Shown piece after piece: positions 34,919 through 42,570 of a DNA stretch of 42,570 bases; positions within the stretch are counted from its first letter, which is position 1, and each line of letters begins with the position of its first letter. Under the pieces are notes generated by a model that saw only the letters and a list, made by a program, of their open reading frames with translations, was not told where the DNA came from and did not search any database. The stretch is from Chloroflexota bacterium (GTDB lineage: Bacteria; Chloroflexota; Ktedonobacteria; Ktedonobacterales; Ktedonobacteraceae): positions 1 through 42,570 of the forward strand of contig VBJK01000073.1 in assembly GCA_005879655.1 (NCBI GenBank), given 5' to 3'. A program made the translations under genes and the position numbers.

Positions 34919-36940
34919 TCAAATCATCCACAGTCTTGCATCCTGGTAGGCTACAGTTGTTAGTTTGGCGGAAGCACTCGCCAAGAGACCAAGGGTGCCC
35001 CGGCTGTAGGCGCTATCAGTGGCTGTATCGATCTTTTGTGCATTGATGTACATATCAAAGTTGCTCCCGTTGGCAACCACAGCGATCACATTCAACTGAC
35101 CAGTTCCCCGATTGATAGCTGGAGCCTTGCCGCTCTTTAATGCCATTGAGTGGTTATTTGAGGTATATTTATAAAAGCGGTAATAGCCATCCTGACACAC
35201 CTCAAGCAGGTAATCGCGGCCTGAAGAGTCGTTACTATCGCGTATCGTCAAGCCACCGCAGTCTCCTTGATTAATCCTCATCTTCACCTCGAAGACAAAG
35301 TTGCTGTACTTAGTACGCTCGTTGCATGGGAAGAGCTTATCTGTGGGTGATTGCGTAATCTGAAAAGTACCGTGCACAAACTGACAGCGGCCACCCCAGT
35401 CGGTATTTGATCCCTTATGCCATTTATTCGCTTTGTTGAGGCGGTCTACCCATACCAAGGTACCTAGTATCTGATAGGGCTGAGCATTAGCTGCCAGAGA
35501 GGCAGCAGTCGCCCGTGCTACCGCTGTTGCTGTAGTATTGTTATGAGTGATAATAGCTTGCACAGTAGCATTATTGTTTGCAATAGTCTGAGCGGTGGCC
35601 GTGGCGTGGATATTATTGGCGGCAATGTTGCTGATAACACTACCCACTACGAAACTGTTGATAATGAGCAAAAGAACAATGAGTGATAGAAGGAGTGTTT
35701 GCGGCGTTAGTAGTTGCATTCTTGCATAGATAGTATTGCGTGCATAAATAGTTGGCGCTGCAAATGCTGCGGGCACAGCTCCACTAAGCATCAGAGGTTC
35801 CAATGCAGGAGCTGGCATGAAAGGCGTAGTAAGGGCTGAAAAGCGTATGTCTACATCACTGGTGGTAGGCAATAGGTCGGCCACGTTGCTCTTAGAGGGC
35901 GTTGTGGATGCTTGCGCCTGTACAATATGCAGCGTTAGCAGCAGAGGGCCACATGGCCCATGCTCGTAATAGGGCATACCTAGATCTTTGAGCTGCAAGC
36001 ATTGGCCATGTTGCACGTTGGGAGGAATCGTCACTGTCACCTGACGTTGGTCTGCAAGCGTCACAACGTGCTGGCCACCCTGCTCTGCTTCCAAGCTACT
36101 AATCTCAAGCGTTGCGTGCAGGTCGCTATAGACCAGCGCCTGTTGCAGGGCCAGAGCGAAGGCCTTAATCGTAGGAAAGCGTTCCTCAGCTTTTTTGGCC
36201 AGTGCGCGCAGGATAACGGCATCAATCGCCGCTGTAAGCTGAGCGTTGTACTGACTGGGCGGCGATGGCGAGACGGTGAGGTGCTGGTACATGATTTGTT
36301 GCGTACGCCCCTGAAAGGGGAGTTGACCAGTCAGCAGTTGATAGGCCATGATAGCGAGGGCATACTGATCGGTTGCTGCCACGGGTTCGCTACACCACTG
36401 TTCTGGAGCCATATAAACGGCGGTGCCACGTACACTCTGGTTCGTCAACGAGGTTGCCGAGAAGATTTTGGCAATGCCGAAGTCAACGAGGAATAGGTCA
36501 GGGTGTGTAGGAGTATCTGGATTAATGCGCACAAGGAAGTTGGAGGGCTTGACATCCTGGTGAACGATCTGCTGGTCATGAGCATGCTGGAGCACCGACG
36601 CTGCCTGTGTGATGAGAGCGCTCACATCTTGCAAAGGCAGTAATAGAGAGCCATGCCGCAAGAGCCAATCGACGAGCGAACCCTCTGGCCGGTAGGGCAT
36701 AACCATATAGATGAGAGAGCCTTGGGCTGTTTGTTCCTCATTGAAGTCATAAAAGTTGAGAATATGAGGATGATCGAGCAAGGAGAGCGCCTTCATCTCG
36801 CGCTGGAAGAGCCGCTCTGCTTGCTGTGAGGTCTTGGCATCTGGATATGGTTGATGGTCGCAATGGATTACTTTGACAGCAACTCGACGTGGTAGCCGGG
36901 TGTCTTGGGCCAGGTAGACTTCTCCCATACCACCCTTTGA
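34919..36940 (-). pseudogene. Ser/Thr kinase with DnaJ-C-like and LamG/DUF1080-like domains, 5' end lost
   Basis: A near-duplicate of the upstream kinase, lacking its start. Kinase homology begins at KGGMGEVYLAQD (about 36940), so the first about 16 codons, including most of the nucleotide loop, are gone. Upstream of this the frame reads the wrong frame of the preceding gene. Motifs: VAVKVIHC, IVHQDVKPSNF, VDFGIAK, YMAPEQW. A DnaJ C-terminal-like domain follows (LEISSLEAEQGGQ to GPLLLTLHI), then a membrane helix, an Ala/Thr linker and the secreted domain ending YQDARLWMI at 34919. The catalytic loop is HQD, not HRD. Confidence 0.85.
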
Positions 36941-39104
36941 TAGTCCACACTCGTGCATCCTGATAGGTGACAGCTGTTGGGTTAGTGTAAGCACTGGCCA
37001 CAAGACCAAGAATGCCCTGGCCGTAGGTACTATCGTTGGCAGTATCGACCTTTTGTCCATTGACGTACAGATCATAGTTGCTACCATTAGCAACCACGGC
37101 GACTACATTCAACTGGCCTAATCCCTTGCTGATAGCCACTGCATTGCCTCTCGTTAATGACATTGAGCTGCTATTTGCCGTATATTTATAAAAGTAATAG
37201 CTGCCGTCCTGACAGACCTCATAGAGATACAGATTAGAAGTATTGGTATTGCTACGTAGTGTCAAGCCTCCACAGTCCCCCTGATTGATGGTCATCTTCA
37301 CCTCAAATGCAAAGTTGCTGTACGAGTTGAATTCATCACACTGAAAATACTTATAGAGAAAGTCCTTATTTGGTGGTGTTTGAGTAATCTGAAAGGCACC
37401 ATTCACAAATTGGCACTTGCCACCAAAGTCTGCATTTGCCCCTTCTTGCCATTTATGAGGCTGGCTAAGGGGGTCTACCCATGCCACCGTGCCAGCAGGT
37501 TGGTAGGGATCGGCGTTAGCGGCGATAAAGGTTGCTGTAGCTTGTGCCTGGGCCGTAGCTGTTGCATTGTCATCGGCGATAGCCTGAGCAGTTGTCGTAG
37601 CATTAGCATTAAGGGCTGTCGTTGTAGCATCGCTGTTAGCAATAGCCTGAGCAGTTGCTACAGCATCAGTGTTGTTCGTCGCAACTGTATTATAGATAAC
37701 ACCTCCTATGGCTAAGCTACTCACAATGACTAACAGGGCAATAGTCACGATGAGCACGGTGCGCCACTGGGATGGTTTAGGTCTGTTATAGACAGCACTG
37801 GTTTGTGGCGTGAGTGCATAGCCACCAGATGCGAGGGGGAATGGCGTTGCGGGCGTAGCCCCCATGGAAGGTAGAGGTCGCGGTGGAGGGGGAGGCACAA
37901 GAAAGATAGGAGGAGCAGGAGGTATATGTGCATCGCTCGTTACAGGCGATGGGTTAGTCATCCGGCCACCGGAGAGCACCGTTAACGCATCAGACTGCTC
38001 AGGTGGCACTGTGAAAGGCCGCGCACCACCCTGTGCGATACTCAGGGTTAACAGCAGAGCACCACGTGGACCATGCTCATAGTAGGGCATACCCTGCTCT
38101 TTGAGCTGCAAGCGTTGGCCTTGCTGTACGTTGGGAGGGATCATCACTGCTACCTGACGTTGACCGGGCAGTGTCACGACGCGTTGGCCTCCCTGTTGTG
38201 CTTCCAGGCTCGTGATCTCAAGAGTAGCTTGCAGGTCAGTATAGCTTAGCGCCTGTTGTAGGGCCAGCGCAAAGAGTTTGATATTAGGAAAGCGTTCCTC
38301 GGCTTTTTTGCCCAGTGCTCGCAGCAGAACGGCGTCAACTGCTGGTGAGAGCCGCGTATTGTATTGACTGGGAAGCGGCGGCTGAATGGTCATATGCTGG
38401 AACATGATTTGTTGAGTACGTCCCTGGAAGGGGAGTTGGCCGGTCAGTAGCTGGTAAGCCATGATGGCCAGGGCATACTGATCGGTGGCCGGAACTGCTT
38501 CTCCGCTCCACTGTTCAGGAGCCATGTAGGTAGCGGTACCACGTACGCTCTGGCTAGCCATCGAGGTTGCTGAGAAGACTTTGGCGATACCGAAGTCAAC
38601 GAGAAACAAGTCGGGGCGCGTAGGAGTATCCGGGTTGGTGCGCACGAGGAAATTGGAGGGTTTGACATCCTGATGGACGATTTGATGATCATGGGCATGC
38701 TGGAGTGCCGATGCAGCTTGCGTGATGAGAGCGCTCACATCTTGCCAGGGCAGTAGCGTGGAGCCACGCTGCAAGAGCCAGTCAGTGAGTGAACCTTCTG
38801 GGCGATAAGGCATGACCATATAGATGAGGGAACCTTTGGCGCTTTGTTCTTCGCCGAAGTCATGGAAATTGAGAATGTGCGGATGATCTAGCAACGAGAG
38901 GGCCTTCATCTCGCGCTGAAAGAGCCGCTCTGCCGGCTGCAAAGCATTGGTATCGGGATATGGTTGATGCTCGTAACGAATCACTTTAACGGCGACTTGA
39001 CGTGGGAGCCGGGTATCCTGAGCAAGGTAGACTTCTCCCATGCCACCTTGTCCTATCAAACGGACGAGGCGATAATGTCCTAGTTGTTGTCCTGCTAATG
39101 TCAT
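36747..39104 (-). CDS. Ser/Thr kinase with DnaJ-C-like and secreted LamG/DUF1080-like domains; 3' end fused out of frame
   Basis: A 785-residue reading frame. Kinase domain (about 1-280): LIGQGGMGEVYLAQD, VAVKVIR, IVHQDVKPSNF (non-RD), VDFGIAK, YMAPEQW. DnaJ C-terminal-like domain (about 305-370): LEITSLEAQQGG, VAVMIPPNVQQGQRLQL, GALLLTLSIAQ. A membrane helix (about 455-475), an Ala/Thr repeat linker and the secreted beta-sandwich (about 545-720) ending YQDARVWTI follow. The real end is there, at about 36940; the last about 64 residues to 36747 read the next kinase gene in the wrong frame, because the stop and intergenic region are deleted. It starts at ATG 39104 with GGAG upstream. It is likely to sense an external ligand. 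Confidence 0.85.
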   Translation of the reverse strand: MTLAGQQLGHYRLVRLIGQGGMGEVYLAQDTRLPRQVAVKVIRYEHQPYPDTNALQPAERLFQREMKALSLLDHPHILNFHDFGEEQSAKGSLIYMVMPYRPEGSLTDWLLQRGSTLLPWQDVSALITQAASALQHAHDHQIVHQDVKPSNFLVRTNPDTPTRPDLFLVDFGIAKVFSATSMASQSVRGTATYMAPEQWSGEAVPATDQYALAIMAYQLLTGQLPFQGRTQQIMFQHMTIQPPLPSQYNTRLSPAVDAVLLRALGKKAEERFPNIKLFALALQQALSYTDLQATLEITSLEAQQGGQRVVTLPGQRQVAVMIPPNVQQGQRLQLKEQGMPYYEHGPRGALLLTLSIAQGGARPFTVPPEQSDALTVLSGGRMTNPSPVTSDAHIPPAPPIFLVPPPPPRPLPSMGATPATPFPLASGGYALTPQTSAVYNRPKPSQWRTVLIVTIALLVIVSSLAIGGVIYNTVATNNTDAVATAQAIANSDATTTALNANATTTAQAIADDNATATAQAQATATFIAANADPYQPAGTVAWVDPLSQPHKWQEGANADFGGKCQFVNGAFQITQTPPNKDFLYKYFQCDEFNSYSNFAFEVKMTINQGDCGGLTLRSNTNTSNLYLYEVCQDGSYYFYKYTANSSSMSLTRGNAVAISKGLGQLNVVAVVANGSNYDLYVNGQKVDTANDSTYGQGILGLVASAYTNPTAVTYQDARVWTIKGWYGRSLPGPRHPATTSSCCQSNPLRPSTISRCQDLTASRAALPARDEGALLARSSSYSQLL

Positions 39105-39353
39105 AGGAGATCTCCCATCCTTTGACGCGAAAAGGAATAACTCTCGCTTAGATTATTGTAGCGTCACTATAACACAAAGGTTATTTGTTGGGAAGAAGGA
39201 TGAGAGAGAAGTCTGCTTGACAAATATTACTCTACTGCCAGACGTACGCGAAACACATCAATGTAGCCATGCCTTCTGCTGCGCACAACACCATGGCTTG
39301 CTTGACAGGCACACAAGCCCATCAGCGAGAAATGGCAGCAAACTTTCTGGCGA

Positions 39354-39932
39354 TCAAGGTCGTGCAGGGAACACACTTAGGCTCAGTAAGGCAAGTATGA
39401 ATAGCCAGCTCAGGATGCGATGGGCGAAGACCATCATCAGCCAATTCAACAGCAGTATGATGCCAGTCAGGCCGAGCACTAGTACTTGCTGTCCCAGCGT
39501 CGGCATGGTTGTCATGAGGACGATAAGCGTCGCGGTACCATGTGGAGTGATGATAGTTGGAAATGCCAGCGGTGAGAGAGCTAGAGGAATGTGGGGAAGC
39601 TGTTCAAGAGTAGCATTACCCTGCATCGTAGGAATATAGGGTTGCAAGACGGTGAGCAGTGCCACCACAAACCAGATGATCCCTCCGGCTAACAGTAAGA
39701 GGTTGTTAGGAATGCCCCAACTCATCAAGATCCTCTGTCCCAGAACAGCAGCCACAACCACACCAATAGCGGCAAAGAGTGTTGCACGCGAGGCGAGTTG
39801 CTTGCGCGAGGCTGGTTCAGCCTCTCTCGTCAAAGTCACAAACGGGCCGACCACTTTGAGTGGACTAAAGACAACAAGCAAGATAGTCAATATTTCACTC
39901 CAAGTCAGCGCTACTGTTATGATATTGTGCAT
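39354..39932 (-). CDS. MarC-family integral membrane protein, probably truncated C-terminus
   Basis: 192 residues with about five hydrophobic helices. Family hallmarks include FSPLKVVGPFV near the start and IPLALSPLAFPTIITPHGTATLIV (about 115-138). After AHRILSWL the sequence diverges to a short unrelated tail, FILALLSLSVFPARP, where homologues have a last helix of about 30 residues; a small deletion or frameshift near 39400 is possible. MarC proteins have no settled function. There is a weak ribosome site (AGAGGA, 13 nt). Confidence 0.75.
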   Translation of the reverse strand: MHNIITVALTWSEILTILLVVFSPLKVVGPFVTLTREAEPASRKQLASRATLFAAIGVVVAAVLGQRILMSWGIPNNLLLLAGGIIWFVVALLTVLQPYIPTMQGNATLEQLPHIPLALSPLAFPTIITPHGTATLIVLMTTMPTLGQQVLVLGLTGIILLLNWLMMVFAHRILSWLFILALLSLSVFPARP

Positions 39933-40121
39933 GGCACCGTTGCATCCTCTCAGAGTAGATCAGCCCATGGCCCACAGCTTGCCCAGTCATTGTCATGCCC
40001 CTCTTCTGTGGGAACGTCTATAGAGAATAATCGACAGTGATGGATGCTCTCTTCACTTGCTGGTAGCGCTTCGTAGCAGCACGGTAGAGAGTGACGGCTG
40101 AGCGGTCAAGGCAGCTATAAA

Positions 40122-40281
40122 GGACAATACCGGTGAAATAAGCCCCTCCGGGCGCGGCGCAGGGCAACCACAAGGGATTGCCCCTACAATGGTACGAACG
40201 CGCATCACAGGCTGATTCGTACCATTGTAGGGGCAATCCCTTGTGGTTGCCCTGGGTGACGTTATTTCACCGGTATTGTCC
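40122..40281. repeat. Nested palindromic repeat, copy B (39-bp inner arms, 20-bp outer arms)
   Basis: Inner arms 40160-40198 and 40216-40254 are exact complements over 39 nt around a 17-nt loop ending AGGCTGA, the same loop length as copy A. An outer pair, GGACAATACCGGTGAAATAA (40122-40141) and its exact complement (40262-40281), brackets it. Unpaired spacers of 18 and 7 nt separate the two levels. Upstream, 39933-40121 shows no gene. Confidence 0.85.
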
Positions 40282-40360
40282 CATAAAGAATGCCCCTACA
40301 ATGGTACGGATACAGCTCGCAGGCCGCGCGCGTACCATTTGTAGAGAGCATCTTTTATGG
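40281..40360. repeat. Diverged palindromic repeat, copy C
   Basis: CCATAAAGAATGCCCCTACA and ATGGTACG (40281-40308) pair imperfectly with 40331-40360. It shares GCCCCTACAATGGTACG with copies A and B, but has mismatches and a 22-nt loop. It directly follows copy B and ends just before the stop of the minus-strand gene at 40373. Confidence 0.7.
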
Positions 40361-40372
40361 ATGCCCTGGCGG

Positions 40373-40774
40373 CTATCGAGCATACCCACCGCGACGTTCC
40401 AGTATGTGTTTCGCAACTATACTTACCAGACTAACCGCAGCACCTACCACAAGCGGATGCGATAGAATCCGTTGCAGCATGTCAGGTTGCTCCTGTCCTA
40501 GCCGCTGAAAGCCTTGTGCCAGAGAAGCTGGATCATCTGCATTTACTGCATAGTCTGGCGGCATTTGTTGAGCTAGCGCGCTCCGTTGCTCAGGAGATAG
40601 CTGTGCAAAGTGCTGCTGATAGACCCGCTCTTGCTCACCGGGAGGGGCAGTACGTATAAACTCTATGAGATGATTGACCGCTTGCACTGGATCAATGGCA
40701 TTATAATTACCAGTGTCATGCGCCTGAGCATATTGCTGATAGACGTGTTGATTATTTTGATCAAAAGGCCACAT
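40373..40774 (-). CDS. Conserved small protein of unknown function
   Basis: 133 residues from ATG 40774, which has AAGGAGAAG 8 nt upstream; the longer frame to 40822 adds only an Arg/Lys-rich stretch. The N-terminus is Gln/Tyr-rich (HVYQQYAQAHDTGNY), then an acidic helical part (PPGEQERVYQQHFAQLSPEQ), RSALAQQMPPDY, and a C-terminal hydrophobic helix (PLVVGAAVSLVSIVAKHIL). It resembles small Gln-rich proteins of unknown function that I recall in actinobacteria and Chloroflexota. No catalytic motif is visible. It is divergent from the CmpX-like gene. Confidence 0.75.
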   Translation of the reverse strand: MWPFDQNNQHVYQQYAQAHDTGNYNAIDPVQAVNHLIEFIRTAPPGEQERVYQQHFAQLSPEQRSALAQQMPPDYAVNADDPASLAQGFQRLGQEQPDMLQRILSHPLVVGAAVSLVSIVAKHILERRGGYAR

Positions 40775-40855
40775 GTGTCTTCTTCTCCTTCTCTTGTGTT
40801 TCAAATGTATTTTCAACTTCATAGTAGAAAACGTTTATAACGCGATAATGGTGAC

Positions 40856-40875
40856 TCATCATTTGATAATGATGA
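40856..40875. promoter_or_regulatory. Inverted repeat in the divergent intergenic region
   Basis: TCATCATT and AATGATGA flank TGAT perfectly, in the 296-nt region between the divergent starts at 40774 and 41071. It may be an operator or a short hairpin. No promoter with good spacing was seen beside it. Confidence 0.3.
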
Positions 40876-41070
40876 ACGACTTCCTATATGAAATGATGGT
40901 ATTGCTTAGTTGAAGAGCTAATGAAAAATATTGTATCCATCTTTATCACTTCTTACGTGTAAATAAAATGAGATGCGAGAAATAGCGCCATTCGTTGGTG
41001 CTAGAGTATTAATATTACATTATTCATTGATATAGCTCACAAGGGTAAGTGACTTGAAAGGAGATCGTTC

Positions 41071-41859
41071 ATGGGAGTAATTACCGACTGGGGAACCGCT
41101 ATCTGGACCTCACTCGCCGCTGCATTGGCCATGGCCTTTGCCTTCATTCCTAAGCTACTTGGATTTTTGGTTATCCTCTTGATCGGATGGATAGTAGCCG
41201 CTAGTCTCAGTAGAGCTGTGACATTCCTGCTGAAGAAGGTAGGTTTTGATGGCTTTGCCAATCGTATCGGATTGACAACCTTAGAACAACGCATGGGAGT
41301 GCGTTTAGATCCTGCCGCGACCCTGGGCAAGATTGTCTACTGGTTTGTCTTTTTGATCTTCCTGGTACCAGCCGTGGATGCTTTAGGATTAACCACGGTC
41401 AGCAGCTTATTGGGACAGATTGTTGGATATGTACCTAATGTCTTCGTTGCGGTTCTGGTACTCTTCCTGGGTACTCTGCTGGCAAACTTTGCTGCTGATA
41501 TGGTGCGCGGCGTAACAGCCAGTACCAATATTGGTAATCCGAATGTCTTTGCGGCAATAACCCGCTACGCTATTCTTGGCTTTGTAGCATTGATCGCTCT
41601 CTACCAGTTACAGATAGCTCCAGCCATCATTCAAACGCTCTTCACTGCCATCGTGGGCGCTCTAGCACTGGCCTTTGGCCTAGCCTTTGGTCTTGGAGGA
41701 CGAGAAACGGCTCAACATCTGCTCGCTCGTGGGGAGAATACGCTAAGCAATGCGAGCTTGCCGAGCATTGCCGAAGCTCAACAGGCAGAGGTAGATGCTC
41801 AGCCAAGAACTCCTGAGGAGGCTGAGCGGCTGCGCAATCGCCAGTATCGCCCTACCTAA
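41071..41859 (+). CDS. CmpX/TM-helix family mechanosensitive-channel-like membrane protein
   Basis: 262 residues with about five hydrophobic helices and repeats of the conserved TM_helix pattern (LLGFLVILLIGWIVA, YVPNVFVAVLVLFLGTLLAN). GALALAFGLAFGLGGRETA (about 207-225) is the signature of CmpX-type relatives of MscS. It probably forms an osmotic or regulatory pore. A GAAAGGAG site lies before the ATG. The tail (about 226-262) is polar. A 35-bp hairpin begins 18 nt after the stop. Confidence 0.9.
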   Translation: MGVITDWGTAIWTSLAAALAMAFAFIPKLLGFLVILLIGWIVAASLSRAVTFLLKKVGFDGFANRIGLTTLEQRMGVRLDPAATLGKIVYWFVFLIFLVPAVDALGLTTVSSLLGQIVGYVPNVFVAVLVLFLGTLLANFAADMVRGVTASTNIGNPNVFAAITRYAILGFVALIALYQLQIAPAIIQTLFTAIVGALALAFGLAFGLGGRETAQHLLARGENTLSNASLPSIAEAQQAEVDAQPRTPEEAERLRNRQYRPT

Positions 41860-41876
41860 AAAATGTGCATTTGTAG

Positions 41877-41956
41877 CTAAGAGATAGCAGAGATGCGAAG
41901 AAGGATGAAGCAGCACTGCCCGCTTCATCCTTCTTCGCATCTCTGCTATCTCTTAG
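41877..41956. terminator. Perfect 35-bp hairpin after the CmpX-like gene
   Basis: Arms 41877-41911 and 41922-41956 are exact complements over 35 nt around AGCACTGCCC. It is far longer than an intrinsic terminator and has no T-tract. Its sequence is unrelated to the repeats at 22.5 and 40.2 kb. It may end transcription, or be a recent fold-back duplication. Confidence 0.7.
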
Positions 41957-42128
41957 CGTGTTCTAGGCATATAGCGAGCAGTTCGCGGAAGTATGGTAGA
42001 GAGGTGGTGGTTGGATATTGAGCCGCTCTAGCATACGGACCTGGACTGGAATATAATTTATTGATTGGCCACAAAAACGACCCTTTCAATAAATTATATT
42101 GCGGTTTTCCATGGGAGGAGGGCCATCT

Positions 42129-42278
42129 ATGTCCAAGCATGAAGGACCAGAAGATATTCGGATTGAGCCGCGTCTGCTCGCCCGTTTGCAAGAGAAAAAG
42201 GGCAGGCTGGATTTACAGTGGCCCCTGAGTACACCATCGCATAAGCTTAGACACTTTTGTAATCGCACTGATGAATGA
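42129..42278 (+). pseudogene. Short frame, possible Fic-family N-terminal remnant
   Basis: 49 residues from ATG 42129 with a strong GGGAGGAGGG site. ARLQEKKGRLDLQWPLSTPS resembles the start of Fic (AMP-transferase) proteins, where RLxxLRPLP-type text precedes the NSNxIEGN motif. Here it breaks off into HKLRHFCNRTDE-stop, overlapping the 3' end of the opposite gene. So it may be a truncated gene joined to foreign sequence. The match is short and from memory. Confidence 0.4.
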
Positions 42279-42570
42279 ATACCAAAATTCTTACCTGCAA
42301 ATGCAGCGGTAAAGTTTCGCACACTCGCTCGAAAACTTTACTCATCTCATTGATAACACTTGCGTCATCTAACAACCCCAAGACAAGTGTAATGTATTCT
42401 GCTACCAAATTGGACTCATTGTTAGCGCGGAACCTCTCTTTCATGCGGATGCTATGCAACTCGCCTCGCAAATCCCGTTTTTCAACTTCATTAAGATTCG
42501 GTACCATATCAGCTAATATAAGTACGGCATTTGCACGCTTTTTACCATCGAGTGCCCGATTATTTAGTAT
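42247..42570 (-). CDS. Unknown protein, partial at the window edge
   Basis: The frame is open from the right edge to the stop at 42247; at least 107 residues are visible and the start lies outside. It is helical and charged (RFRANNESNLVAEYITLVLG, EMSKVFERVCETLPLHLQ), with no motif I recognise. Its 3' end overlaps the short frame at 42129-42278, so one of the two is probably not real or the junction is rearranged. Confidence 0.55.
   Translation of the reverse strand: MLNNRALDGKKRANAVLILADMVPNLNEVEKRDLRGELHSIRMKERFRANNESNLVAEYITLVLGLLDDASVINEMSKVFERVCETLPLHLQVRILVFIHQCDYKSV

Noticed and set aside
40122..40360. Repeats considered as a CRISPR array
   Set aside because: They are long hairpins with short loops, not short repeats with unique spacers, and no cas genes are present.
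1..42570. tRNA or rRNA genes and insertion-sequence transposases
   Set aside because: No T-loop pattern outside coding genes, no rRNA core sequence and no transposase frame was seen.

Overview
The window looks like a chromosomal segment of a filamentous, soil-type Chloroflexota bacterium, most likely class Ktedonobacteria. The reasons are several membrane Ser/Thr kinases with Ala/Thr- or Pro/Thr-rich linkers and secreted beta-type domains, a CHAT-STAND ATPase protein, a DUF2419 queuosine-salvage protein, a SigR/RsrA-like pair, and dispersed G/C-rich hairpin repeats. The taxonomic call is inference from gene families; there is no rRNA, tRNA or CRISPR array in the window.

Layout. 0-1.9 kb: 3' part of ftsH, broken by a small frameshifting deletion. 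1.9-8.5 kb: an isochorismatase-superfamily amidohydrolase very like biuret hydrolase, divergent from a BMP-type ABC importer (ATPase, two permeases, lipoprotein) and a small muconolactone-isomerase-like gene. The first permease and the small gene are disrupted, and a perfect 21-bp palindrome lies between the divergent units. 8.7-11.5 kb: ccdA and a DUF2085 membrane protein, then a zinc-binding anti-sigma factor divergent from a SigR/SigH-like ECF sigma factor. 11.5-22.5 kb, all on the + strand: queuosine salvage, MurE-like ligase, MraY-like transferase with a cytosolic tail, two tandem ATP-grasp enzymes, an APH-fold protein lacking the usual catalytic Asp, and an ABC exporter with two C-terminal FHA domains. 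This is the most system-like part of the window, a candidate envelope or peptidoglycan-modification island. 22.6-25.4 kb: a CHAT-STAND protein with a zinc-ribbon-like insert. 25.6-39.1 kb: Obg GTPase, four Ser/Thr kinases, type II NADH dehydrogenase, a PAS-GAF hybrid histidine kinase and a receiver protein. 39.3-42.6 kb: MarC, a small unknown gene, a CmpX/MscS-related membrane protein, a possible Fic remnant and a partial unknown gene.

The strongest non-standard signal is damage. Eight places in seven or eight genes show short deletions (about 35-100 nt) inside conserved motifs, some in frame and some not, including essential genes (obg, ftsH) and the phospho-acceptor His of the histidine kinase. 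A ninth gene has an in-frame TGA. The 8.7-25.5 kb stretch shows none. This is either real gene decay or an assembly artefact; raw reads would decide, and every broken gene below should be read with this in mind.

The second signal is a family of long perfect hairpins (arms up to 43 bp) at 22.5 and 40.2 kb, whose two arms change together between copies, plus an unrelated perfect 35-bp stem at 41.9 kb.
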